Source: an uncultured Collinsella sp. (GTDB taxonomy: Bacteria > Actinomycetota > Coriobacteriia > Coriobacteriales > Coriobacteriaceae). Taken from it: a stretch of DNA of 64,000 nt. The notes beneath the pieces were generated by a model that saw only the letters and a list, made by a program, of their open reading frames with translations, did not search any database and was not told where the DNA came from. The DNA lies in NCBI GenBank assembly GCA_900539035.1, contig UQAU01000001.1, forward strand, positions 124,001 through 188,000. Direction: 5' to 3'. Positions within the stretch are counted from its first letter, which is position 1; every line of letters starts with the position of its first letter. Of this stretch, positions 57,628 to 64,000 are shown piece by piece. The translations under genes and the position numbers were made by a program.

Positions 57628-58461
57628 TTGAAGGACGAGAGGAATCCATTCATTACGCTCGAGGAGGCAAGGGCCAGGGGATTGAGGCACTCCGAGCCGG
57701 AACCGGTTGCCTGCACGTACTGCGGGCGGGCAACCGTTCCCCTCGGCATCGAGTACGGCGGCGAGGTCAGGTGGATCACCCATGAGCCCTGCGGCTGCCC
57801 GGAAGAGCTCGAGGCAAAGCGGAAAGAGGAGGAGAGGGAGGCCAAGGAGGCCGAGTCCAAGCTCCAATCCAAGTTCCTCAAGGCGGGTATCGCCAGGCGC
57901 TTCCTCGGCGCGAGGGTCGACCTCGAGGCATCGGCTCGGTACCTGTCTAGCTTCGGGGGAAACAGGGGAGCCGGGCTCTACATCGAGGGATGCGTGGGCT
58001 CCGGAAAGACCTACGCGGCAAGCGCCATCGCGAAGGCGTTCGTTCTGTCGGGCTACAGCGTGGCCATGGGAACGACCCTCTCAATGCTCGAGGAGATCAA
58101 GCGCAGCTACGACGACGACCGCGCGCCTGGCATCAGCCGCTATGTCGGCAGCGACGTCCTGATCATGGACGACATAGGCAAGGAGACGACCAGCTCCTGG
58201 GCCCTCACAAACCTCTTCCAAATCGTCAACTCCCGCTACGAGGACATGCTCCCGACCATATACACGTCGCAGTACGACGTAGACACGCTGCTGTCCCGGA
58301 TGGCCAGATACGGGGACCGCGAGACCGCCGAGGCGATCGTCTCGAGGATCGTGCAGACCTCGACGCATGTCCGCCTGCCGAATAGGGACAGAAGGCGCGA
58401 ATCCAGCTTTTTCGGTGAAGACGGAACCAAGGGAACCCAAGCGAACCTTAGGCGTCGATGA
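57628..58461 (+). CDS. DnaC/IstB-like AAA+ ATPase (helicase loader)
   Basis: 277 residues from TTG 57628, after AGGAAAGGCGG. The N-terminus has a zinc-finger-like set of cysteines (CTYCGRA, then CGC). The ATPase has Walker A GCVGSGKT, Walker B VLIMDDIGKE, YTSQYDVDTL as sensor region and an arginine-rich end. It would load a replicative helicase at the element's origin. It follows the winged-helix gene by 15 bp. Confidence 0.85.
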   Translation: MKDERNPFITLEEARARGLRHSEPEPVACTYCGRATVPLGIEYGGEVRWITHEPCGCPEELEAKRKEEEREAKEAESKLQSKFLKAGIARRFLGARVDLEASARYLSSFGGNRGAGLYIEGCVGSGKTYAASAIAKAFVLSGYSVAMGTTLSMLEEIKRSYDDDRAPGISRYVGSDVLIMDDIGKETTSSWALTNLFQIVNSRYEDMLPTIYTSQYDVDTLLSRMARYGDRETAEAIVSRIVQTSTHVRLPNRDRRRESSFFGEDGTKGTQANLRRR

Positions 58462-58596
58462 CGGCAGCAGCGTCCCTCCCACTGCTGGTATAAGCGCATT
58501 TGGCGGCGAGGAAGAGCTGGTCAGCTGAAACATCCCCGCAAACGAAAACCGAGCTCGTGACTCCTAGCGCCTCGCCGCCGCCAAGCAGAGACCCAC

Positions 58597-58613
58597 TGGG
58601 ACAGATTGTCCCA
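58597..58613. promoter_or_regulatory. TGGGACAnnnTGTCCCA dyad, copy 4
   Basis: TGGGACAGATTGTCCCA, perfect symmetry, 18 bp before the start of the gene at 58631. It could repress the transfer operon. Confidence 0.7.
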
Positions 58614-58630
58614 CCGACGAAAGGACCGAC

Positions 58631-59155
58631 ATGGAGGGCTTCGCACCCATCACCGGAGAGGAGCACGAGCTCCTCGTGGCCAAGTGCCAGGAGAACGGCT
58701 GGCTCAAGCGCGGCGGCTACGACTGGCAGGATGACCCCTTCATGGAGGAATACCCCTACGAGTTCTCCAAGGCCGAGAGCATCGAGGATCTCCGCAACGC
58801 GTTCGCGCGCGGGAACTGGGCCATCAGGCAGGGTTTCGTCTACGAGGACCTCGCCTTCATCCAGCAGGTCAACGGCGGCGACGAATGGTGGACCTGCAAG
58901 CGCTTCGACGGGGAATGGGTCGACTTCGAGAGCTGGAGCTTCGGTCGGATATCGCTAGACCCCGCGGAGTTCGAGGACGCGATGCTACATATGCGTCACG
59001 CGACCAAGGAGGAGTGCACATCCCTGCGCTACATGGACTCGAAGATACCCGAGAGGCCTCAGAGCCTCGCCGACAGGGCCCAGGGAGCCATCCAGGCGTC
59101 AGCAACGCTCGATTCCGCAACTCAGCACCGACAAGGACCCAACCACACAAGATAA
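58631..59155 (+). CDS. Unknown conjugative-element protein
   Basis: 174 residues, acidic and rich in Trp (GGYDWQDDPFMEEYPYEFSK, GNWAIRQGFVYEDLAFIQQV, GGDEWWTCKRFDGEWVDFES). No membrane segment or known motif. The first part looks like a small globular domain, the end like a disordered tail. ACGAAAGGA precedes ATG 58631. It leads the transfer-gene run and sits just behind a dyad operator. Function not recognised. Confidence 0.65.
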   Translation: MEGFAPITGEEHELLVAKCQENGWLKRGGYDWQDDPFMEEYPYEFSKAESIEDLRNAFARGNWAIRQGFVYEDLAFIQQVNGGDEWWTCKRFDGEWVDFESWSFGRISLDPAEFEDAMLHMRHATKEECTSLRYMDSKIPERPQSLADRAQGAIQASATLDSATQHRQGPNHTR

Positions 59156-59185
59156 GCCAGGAAACTTAGAGAAAGGCGGCATGTT

Positions 59186-59734
59186 ATGCCAAGCGACTAC
59201 GGGGACGACTCCGGCGAGAAGCTCGTCGACTGGATGCTGAGAATCGGGCAGGATGCGGGCGGCGCGGCGATGTCGGCAGGCGCCGAAAGGCTCGCAAACG
59301 CCTTCAGGAACGCGCGCGGCCAGGTCGCAGGGACCCCGGACGCCGTCGCCGAAGAACTGGAAGACGCGCCTCAGTGGGCGAAGCTCAGCATGGCTGAGTT
59401 CGAGCAGCTTCCGGAATACGAATCCATCAGGCAGCTCATCGACGAGGAACTGGACAGGGCCTCCATCGAGCATGCCTTCCACAACGATGGCGAGCGTGGC
59501 TTCCTCGTTTTCAAGGTCGAAGACGCGCCGGACGTCGACGAGGTTTTCGCGGACCTCGAGAGGAAGGCGTCCGAGGCGCTTGACGAAGCCAAGGAGAGGA
59601 TCGCCCAGCCCAAGTCCAGGGATGCTGAGAGGCTCGCCGTGAAAGCCGAGCAGGCCAAGGCCGCCTCGGCTGCAAGCAAGGCAGCCCGAGAACAGGTTCG
59701 CCAGGGGGAGCGCTTGGAGCAGAAGGCTCGATGA
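59186..59734 (+). CDS. PcfB-like (DUF3801) conjugation protein
   Basis: 182 residues. The N-terminal 110 residues resemble DUF3801/PcfB: SGEKLVDWMLRIGQDAGGAA, AERLANAFRNA and GFLVFKVEDAPDVDEVFADL. A long Ala/Lys/Glu coiled coil closes the protein. In Gram-positive conjugation PcfB-type proteins help the relaxosome meet the VirD4 coupling protein, and here the stop overlaps the virD4 start (ATGA). Confidence 0.7.
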   Translation: MPSDYGDDSGEKLVDWMLRIGQDAGGAAMSAGAERLANAFRNARGQVAGTPDAVAEELEDAPQWAKLSMAEFEQLPEYESIRQLIDEELDRASIEHAFHNDGERGFLVFKVEDAPDVDEVFADLERKASEALDEAKERIAQPKSRDAERLAVKAEQAKAASAASKAAREQVRQGERLEQKAR

Positions 59735-61572
59735 GAAGCGATGTGCTCTTCGCCGCCATATGCTCGGCGATCTCCTTCCTCGTCGGAAACGTCATCGCGG
59801 GCCATGCCCAGGAAACCGGGACCAACCCGCTCATGGCGGGTGGGGGATTCGCGGAAACCCTCCCCGACTCCCTTGCATCGGGCCACCTCTTCTACGCAGA
59901 CACCCTCTCCGTCGCGATCGGCGCGGCCTGCGCCTGCGCGGTGTGGCTTTTCTGGGCCAGGGAGGCTGAGCGCATGGGAAACTACCGGCGCGGCGAGGAG
60001 CATGGAAGCTCCAGGTGGGCGACCGCCAAGGAGATGGGGGCCTACGCGGATTCCAAGGATCCGGACAACAACATCATCCTCTCCTCGCGATCCAAGAAGC
60101 GCTTCATCGACACGTCCCACGACCAGAGGACGGAGACCAACAACAACATGCTCGTGGTGGGAGGACCCGGAACGGGCAAGACCCGCTACTACGTCAAGCC
60201 GAACCTCTACCAGCTGAACGCCAACTACTTCATCACCGACCCGAAGGGGACGCTGATCATGGACATCGGCTGGCTCTTCGAGGAATCGGGCTACGACATC
60301 CTCACCTTCGACACCATCGACTTCTCCAGGTCCATGCACTTCAACCCTCTCGCCTACGTACGCGACGAGAAGGGCATCCTGAAGTTCGTGGAGTGCCTCG
60401 TGAAGAACACGACGGGCGACAAGGAGCATTCCGGCGACCCCTTCTGGGAGAACGCCGAGAAGCTCCTCTACACGGCGCTGGTGGGATACCTGATCGCCCA
60501 CTGCCCGCCCGAGGACCGGAACGTCGGCGGCCTCATCATGCTGCTCGCCCTCGCAGACGCCCGCGAGGACGACGAGGACTACATGAGCCCGCTCGACATG
60601 CTTTTCAACGAGATCGAGACGGGCAGGCGCCTGGCTCCCAAGGCCACGGCCACCGCCTACGACCCCGAGCGGAGGGACTTCGACGAGGGGGTCGAGGCAT
60701 TCGAGTGGATCGAGGTCGGCAAGCCCGCGAAGCCGGAAGAGGACTTCTCCCTGGCCACCTACAAGCAGTTCAAGGTGGCGGCCGGCAAGACAATGAAGTC
60801 CATCATGGTCAGCTGCAACGTCCGCATGAAGCCCTTCGACATCGACGAGGTCCGCGAGATCCTCTCCTACGACGAGATGGACCTCGGCCACCTGGGCGAC
60901 GCGAGCAGGAAGACCGTGGTCTTCGCGTCCATGTCGGACACGGACTCCACCTTCGACTTCCTGTTCGCGCTGCTCATGCACTTGGCGATGGACACGCTAT
61001 GCGAGGTCGCGCTCTCGAGGTTCCAGGGCCGGCTCCCGCGCCCCGTCCACTTCATGTTCGACGAGTTCGCCAACATCGGCCGGGTGCCCGACTTCGAGCG
61101 GATGATCACCGTGACGCGCAGCCGCAACATCGCCGTGTCGATGATCCTGCAGTCCCTCTCGCAGCTCAAGGAGACCTACGGCGACAACAACGCAGCCACC
61201 ATCGTCAACGCCTGCGACACCTTCGTCTATCTCGGCGGCAAGTCAAACGAGACCAACAAGGAGATATCGGAGATGGTGGGCAAGCAGACCGTGAAGAACA
61301 TGACGGTGAACGACTCCCGCGGAGCAAACCCCTCCACCACGAGGAACTACGGCGTGTTCGAGCGAGACCTGATACAGGCCTCCGAGATAGCGCGAATGCC
61401 GAGGGACGAGGGATTGGTGCTGATCAACGGCGCGCAGCCCTTCAAGGACAAGAAATACGACCTGCGCAAGCATCCGAGGTCGGCAAGGCTCGAAGGCCGC
61501 GGTCCGTTCGACTTCAAGGAATACAGAGCGAGGAGGTGGGCCTATGAGAGGGATTCCCTCGTAGCTGAGTGA
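59731..61572 (+). CDS. virD4: VirD4/PcfC-type coupling protein
   Basis: 613 residues. Two N-terminal membrane helices (about 5-24 and 55-75), then the motor domain: HGSSRWATAKEMG, Walker A GGPGTGKT, YFITDPKGTLIMDIG, Walker B FMFDEFANIGRVPDFE, and ILQSLSQLKETYGDN. It recruits the DNA-relaxase complex to the type IV secretion channel using ATP. Its ATG overlaps the preceding stop by 4 bp. AGG is the dominant arginine codon, unlike the chromosomal backbone. Confidence 0.92.
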   Translation: MRSDVLFAAICSAISFLVGNVIAGHAQETGTNPLMAGGGFAETLPDSLASGHLFYADTLSVAIGAACACAVWLFWAREAERMGNYRRGEEHGSSRWATAKEMGAYADSKDPDNNIILSSRSKKRFIDTSHDQRTETNNNMLVVGGPGTGKTRYYVKPNLYQLNANYFITDPKGTLIMDIGWLFEESGYDILTFDTIDFSRSMHFNPLAYVRDEKGILKFVECLVKNTTGDKEHSGDPFWENAEKLLYTALVGYLIAHCPPEDRNVGGLIMLLALADAREDDEDYMSPLDMLFNEIETGRRLAPKATATAYDPERRDFDEGVEAFEWIEVGKPAKPEEDFSLATYKQFKVAAGKTMKSIMVSCNVRMKPFDIDEVREILSYDEMDLGHLGDASRKTVVFASMSDTDSTFDFLFALLMHLAMDTLCEVALSRFQGRLPRPVHFMFDEFANIGRVPDFERMITVTRSRNIAVSMILQSLSQLKETYGDNNAATIVNACDTFVYLGGKSNETNKEISEMVGKQTVKNMTVNDSRGANPSTTRNYGVFERDLIQASEIARMPRDEGLVLINGAQPFKDKKYDLRKHPRSARLEGRGPFDFKEYRARRWAYERDSLVAE

Positions 61573-61746
61573 GGGTTGCGGCAAGCGCGCGGCGCACAAG
61601 GCATCGGAACGCTTCCACACATGCCGATGCTGCCGCAGCCCCATGCAAAGGAGCACGCACGTGCCCCTGAACCCAATTCTAACACCCCGCGACAGCCCAT
61701 CTTCCACATGCGGGCCAGGGGTGACAATCACATGCAAAGGAGACAC

Positions 61747-61962
61747 ATGCTAAACAACATCATCAGCCTCGTTTCGGGCTGCGTGACGTTCCTGGGCGGC
61801 TTCCTCGTCGTCTGGGGCGCGGTCAGCCTCGGCCTCGCAATCCGCGAGCAGCAGGGCGGCAGCCAGATCGCGAGCGCGATTTCCACCATCGCCGGCGGCG
61901 CGATCATCATCGCCGCATCCATCTACTTCGGACAGCTGGACACTTCCTGGCTCCCTAACTAG
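61747..61962 (+). CDS. Small VirB2/TrbC-like membrane protein
   Basis: 71 residues with two hydrophobic helices (IISLVSGCVTFLGGFLVVWG and IASAISTIAGGAIIIAASIY) separated by a short polar loop (IREQQGG). Size, topology and position between virD4 and prgI fit the pilin-like or channel subunit of Gram-positive T4SS. ATG 61747 follows AAAGGAG; the longer frame is not supported. Confidence 0.72.
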   Translation: MLNNIISLVSGCVTFLGGFLVVWGAVSLGLAIREQQGGSQIASAISTIAGGAIIIAASIYFGQLDTSWLPN

Positions 61963-61971
61963 GAGGTTGGA

Positions 61972-62382
61972 ATGTCCCTTCAGATCCCCGTCCAGAAGGA
62001 CATCGGAGAGTACGAGGAGAAGATCGTCGGCAAGCTCAGCCTCAGGACGCTCGTCTGCGTGACCCTCGGCTTCGCAAGCGCCATAGCAACGGCGGCGATC
62101 ATCTACTTCTGGATCGGCATCGAGGTCTCGAATGCCGCCTTCCCGGTCATGTGCGCAAGCCTCCCGTTCTGGCTGGCAGGCTTCTGGCGGCCTTTCGGCA
62201 TGAGGCTCGAGCAATTCATCCCCAGGTTCGCCGCCCACCACCTCGATGACCAATCCCTCCTCTACAGGAGCCCGACCGACCCGGCAATCGCCGCAGTCAA
62301 GACGGGCAAGACCAACAGGCGCGCACGACGCGCAGCCAAGCGAAAGGGGGCAGAGCTCCATGAGCCAACGAAACAGCAATGA
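61972..62382 (+). CDS. PrgI-family T4SS membrane protein
   Basis: 136 residues. SLQIPVQKDIGEYEEKIVGK and LSLRTLVCVTLGFASAIAT are typical PrgI starts, followed by two helices and the WRPFGMRLEQFIP motif. The basic tail overlaps the start of virB4 by 23 bp. PrgI proteins are VirB3-like partners of VirB4 in the inner channel. TAGGAGG precedes ATG 61972. Confidence 0.85.
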   Translation: MSLQIPVQKDIGEYEEKIVGKLSLRTLVCVTLGFASAIATAAIIYFWIGIEVSNAAFPVMCASLPFWLAGFWRPFGMRLEQFIPRFAAHHLDDQSLLYRSPTDPAIAAVKTGKTNRRARRAAKRKGAELHEPTKQQ

Positions 62383-63046
62383 CATGAAAGCGCCGCAGGC
62401 CAGGCCCGGGATGCTGGCACTGCTCCTTGGGGGCGCCGGCAAGACCAGCAAGACCAAGAAGGCGAGCGACGAGAAGGCGAAATCCCAGAAGAGGCTCAGG
62501 CGCTCGGCGAAAGACATATTGCGCTACATCGGCTACGACGCCATGTACAAGGACGGCATAGCCCAGGTGGAGGACGGCCTCTTCAGCCAGACCATCGAGT
62601 TCTCCGACATCAGCTACCAATCCGCAAGAAAGGAGAACCAGGAGAACGTATTCACCGTGCTATCGAGCCTCTACAACTACTTCAGCGCGGACACCTGCTT
62701 CCAGCTCACCATCGCAAACGTGCCCATCCCCGACAGGGAGATCGGCAAGAGGGCGTTCTTCGAAAAGGGCGACGAAGCGACCTCCAAGTACGTCGAGGAG
62801 TACAACGGCATCCTCAACGACAAGATGAGGGAGGGCTTCTCCAACCTCGAGCGCCACAGGTACCTGACCTACATGGTCGGCGCCGCCGACGTCGACGGTG
62901 CAATCCCAAAGCTCTCGCGCATCAAGGGCGACTGCATCCAGACCCTCTCGCGAGTCCGGTGCCAGGCGCACGCCCTCGACGGCACCGAGCGCCTGCGCGC
63001 ACTCCAGTCGCAGCTCAGGCCGAAAAGCGAGTTCACCTTCGACTAG
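62360..63046 (+). CDS. virB4: VirB4-like conjugation ATPase, N-terminal part ending at an in-frame amber codon
   Basis: 228 residues from ATG 62360 to TAG 63044-63046. It contains the VirB4 N-terminal domain (ILRYIGYDAMYKDGIAQVED, LFSQTIEFSDISYQ, YNGILNDKMREGFSNLERHR). It ends PKSEFTFD-stop, and the same frame continues at once with DKLSHKSSLRTKDLIAPM, so the stop lies where homologues usually have Tyr (FDYDKL). The upstream part alone lacks the ATPase site. Either the gene is inactivated or a sequencing error or readthrough is involved. Confidence 0.8.
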   Translation: MSQRNSNDMKAPQARPGMLALLLGGAGKTSKTKKASDEKAKSQKRLRRSAKDILRYIGYDAMYKDGIAQVEDGLFSQTIEFSDISYQSARKENQENVFTVLSSLYNYFSADTCFQLTIANVPIPDREIGKRAFFEKGDEATSKYVEEYNGILNDKMREGFSNLERHRYLTYMVGAADVDGAIPKLSRIKGDCIQTLSRVRCQAHALDGTERLRALQSQLRPKSEFTFD

Positions 63047-64000
63047 GACAAACTGTCCCACAAATCGAGCCTGCGCACCAAGGACCTCATCGCGCCTATG
63101 CTCATCGACTTCAAGCCCCAGGGCAGGGCGGACGCATTCAGGGTGGACGACGTCTATTGCCAAGTCCTGCTTATCAAGAGCTTCGGATCGGTGCTCGAAG
63201 ACTACTACATCGCAAACATCATCGACCTTCCGATCCCGCTGTCCGTCAACATCCATGCCCGGCCCCTGGCTCAATCCGATGCGCTCGCCCTGGTGAAGGG
63301 CCAGCTCGACTGGATGGACAAGGAGATCATCGACGAGCAGCGAACCGCGGTGAGGAAGGGCTATGACTACACCATCCTGCCCCCCGAGCTCCGCTACTCG
63401 AAGGAGGAGGCCGAGGAGCTCCTCGACTTCCTCAGGAACAAGAACGAGAGGCTCTTCCGCTACACGGGCCTCATCTACACCTATGCGCCGACCCTGGAGG
63501 AGCTCGACAGGCAGGTCGAGCAGATCGTGAGCGTCGCCCAGGGCAACTCGCTGGGCGTGGAGCCGCTCTACCTGCGGCAGCGCGAGGCGCTCAACTCGGT
63601 GCTTCCCCTGGGCAACAACCACGTCGACGTCTTCAGGTACCTGACGACCGGCCAGATCGCCATGCAGATGCCGTTCGCCAGCCAGGAGCTGAACCAGCCC
63701 GGCGGCGGTTACTATGGCCAGTCCAAGCAGTCGGGAAACCTCGTCATCTGCGACCGGGGACTCCTTGCGAGCCCGATGGGCTTCGTTTGCGGAAAGCCCG
63801 GCAGCGGCAAGTCCTTCTCCGTCAAGAGGGAGATCACGAATACCATCCTCGCGCATCCCGGCGACGAGGTGATCATCTTCGACCCGGCCGGAGAGTACGG
63901 CAACCTCATCAGCGCCTTGGGGGGAGCGAACATCCGCCTTGCGCCGGGAACCGACACGACGCTCAACCCGTTCGACACGGCTGCCGTATCGGACCGCAGC
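63047..64000 (+). pseudogene. virB4: VirB4-like ATPase, continuation after the amber codon, runs off the window
   Basis: 318 codons in the same frame, open to the window end. The sequence includes IAPMLIDFKPQGRADAFRVD, PPELRYSKEEAEELLDFLR, NQPGGGYYGQSKQSGNLVIC, Walker A CGKPGSGKS and IIFDPAGEYGNLIS. The first internal Met is at 63098, without a ribosome site. Family length implies some 250 or more further residues beyond 64000. Confidence 0.75.

Noticed and set aside
63044..63060. Fifth copy of the TGGGACA dyad (TAGGACAAACTGTCCCA)
   Set aside because: It lies inside virB4 where the codons for Asp-Lys-Leu-Ser explain it; the similarity was only raised by the amber mutation.
1..64000. tRNA or rRNA genes as island targets
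   Set aside because: I saw no cloverleaf or rRNA sequence at the island borders by eye. A tRNA scan would settle this.

Overview
The window looks like a chromosome segment of a gut Coriobacteriia actinobacterium, most likely Collinsella-like. The basis is the GC-rich coding sequence, CGC/CGT-rich backbone genes, families of short palindromic intergenic repeats, and gene content such as a stand-alone type IIA topoisomerase pair, a CD1871A/4Fe-4S/TlpA redox operon and an LAxTG-anchored surface protein. The genus is an inference. No rRNA or tRNA gene was recognised.

Backbone, 1-26 kb: MalY/PatB aminotransferase (cut by the window start), TrmO, an XRE/zinc-ribbon/TipAS regulator, glutaredoxin, a lone ribbon-helix-helix regulator with its own operator-like dyad, a dihydrouridine synthase, an unknown membrane protein, a large MacB-like ABC ATPase-permease fusion, a three-gene thiol-redox operon (CD1871A-type peptide, ferredoxin-like membrane protein, TlpA lipoprotein) divergent from a two-component system, a LuxR regulator next to a 1,455-residue Tat-exported cell-wall protein, a ParE/ParC-like topoisomerase pair, and a Cdc6-like AAA+ ATPase preceded by three 19-bp iterons.

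Metabolic accessory region, 26-45 kb: a carbonyl/redox cluster (flavodoxin-type reductase, dienelactone-hydrolase-like enzyme, CMD-cupin fusion, MerR, LysR, two aldo/keto reductases, an iron alcohol dehydrogenase). A degraded stretch follows, with a frameshifted methyltransferase, a methyltransferase fused to a foreign membrane tail, an intact LCM-type methyltransferase, and an IS200 fragment joined to a DegV tail. Next comes a fructoside-utilisation operon: LevR-type activator, mannose-family PTS IIB-IIC-IID-IIA, a GH172 (DUF2961) enzyme and a ROK fructokinase. The LevR lacks a recognisable GAFTGA loop and a normal Walker B motif.

Stacked islands, 45-53 kb: gene fragments, then a Mef-like exporter and an Msr(D)-like ABC-F protein behind a strong promoter and an 11-codon leader peptide. 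A second unit follows: ArsR, ArsP-like permease, Cys-rich thioredoxin fold, a free-standing lipoyl domain and a short lipoate ligase. It is bracketed by ungapped direct repeats of about 119 bp. This last operon is the best candidate for an undescribed system: a dedicated lipoylated carrier that could handle arsenicals or other thiophilic toxicants.

Conjugative element, 53.5-64 kb, running off the window: a large unknown membrane-associated protein with a 3' frameshift, two excisionase-like HTH proteins, a winged-helix replication-initiator-like protein with iterons inside its gene, a DnaC-like ATPase, a PcfB-like protein, VirD4, a small VirB2-like membrane protein, PrgI and VirB4. VirB4 carries an in-frame amber stop. 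The dyad TGGGACAnnnTGTCCCA recurs between these genes. This region uses AGG arginine codons much more than the backbone does.
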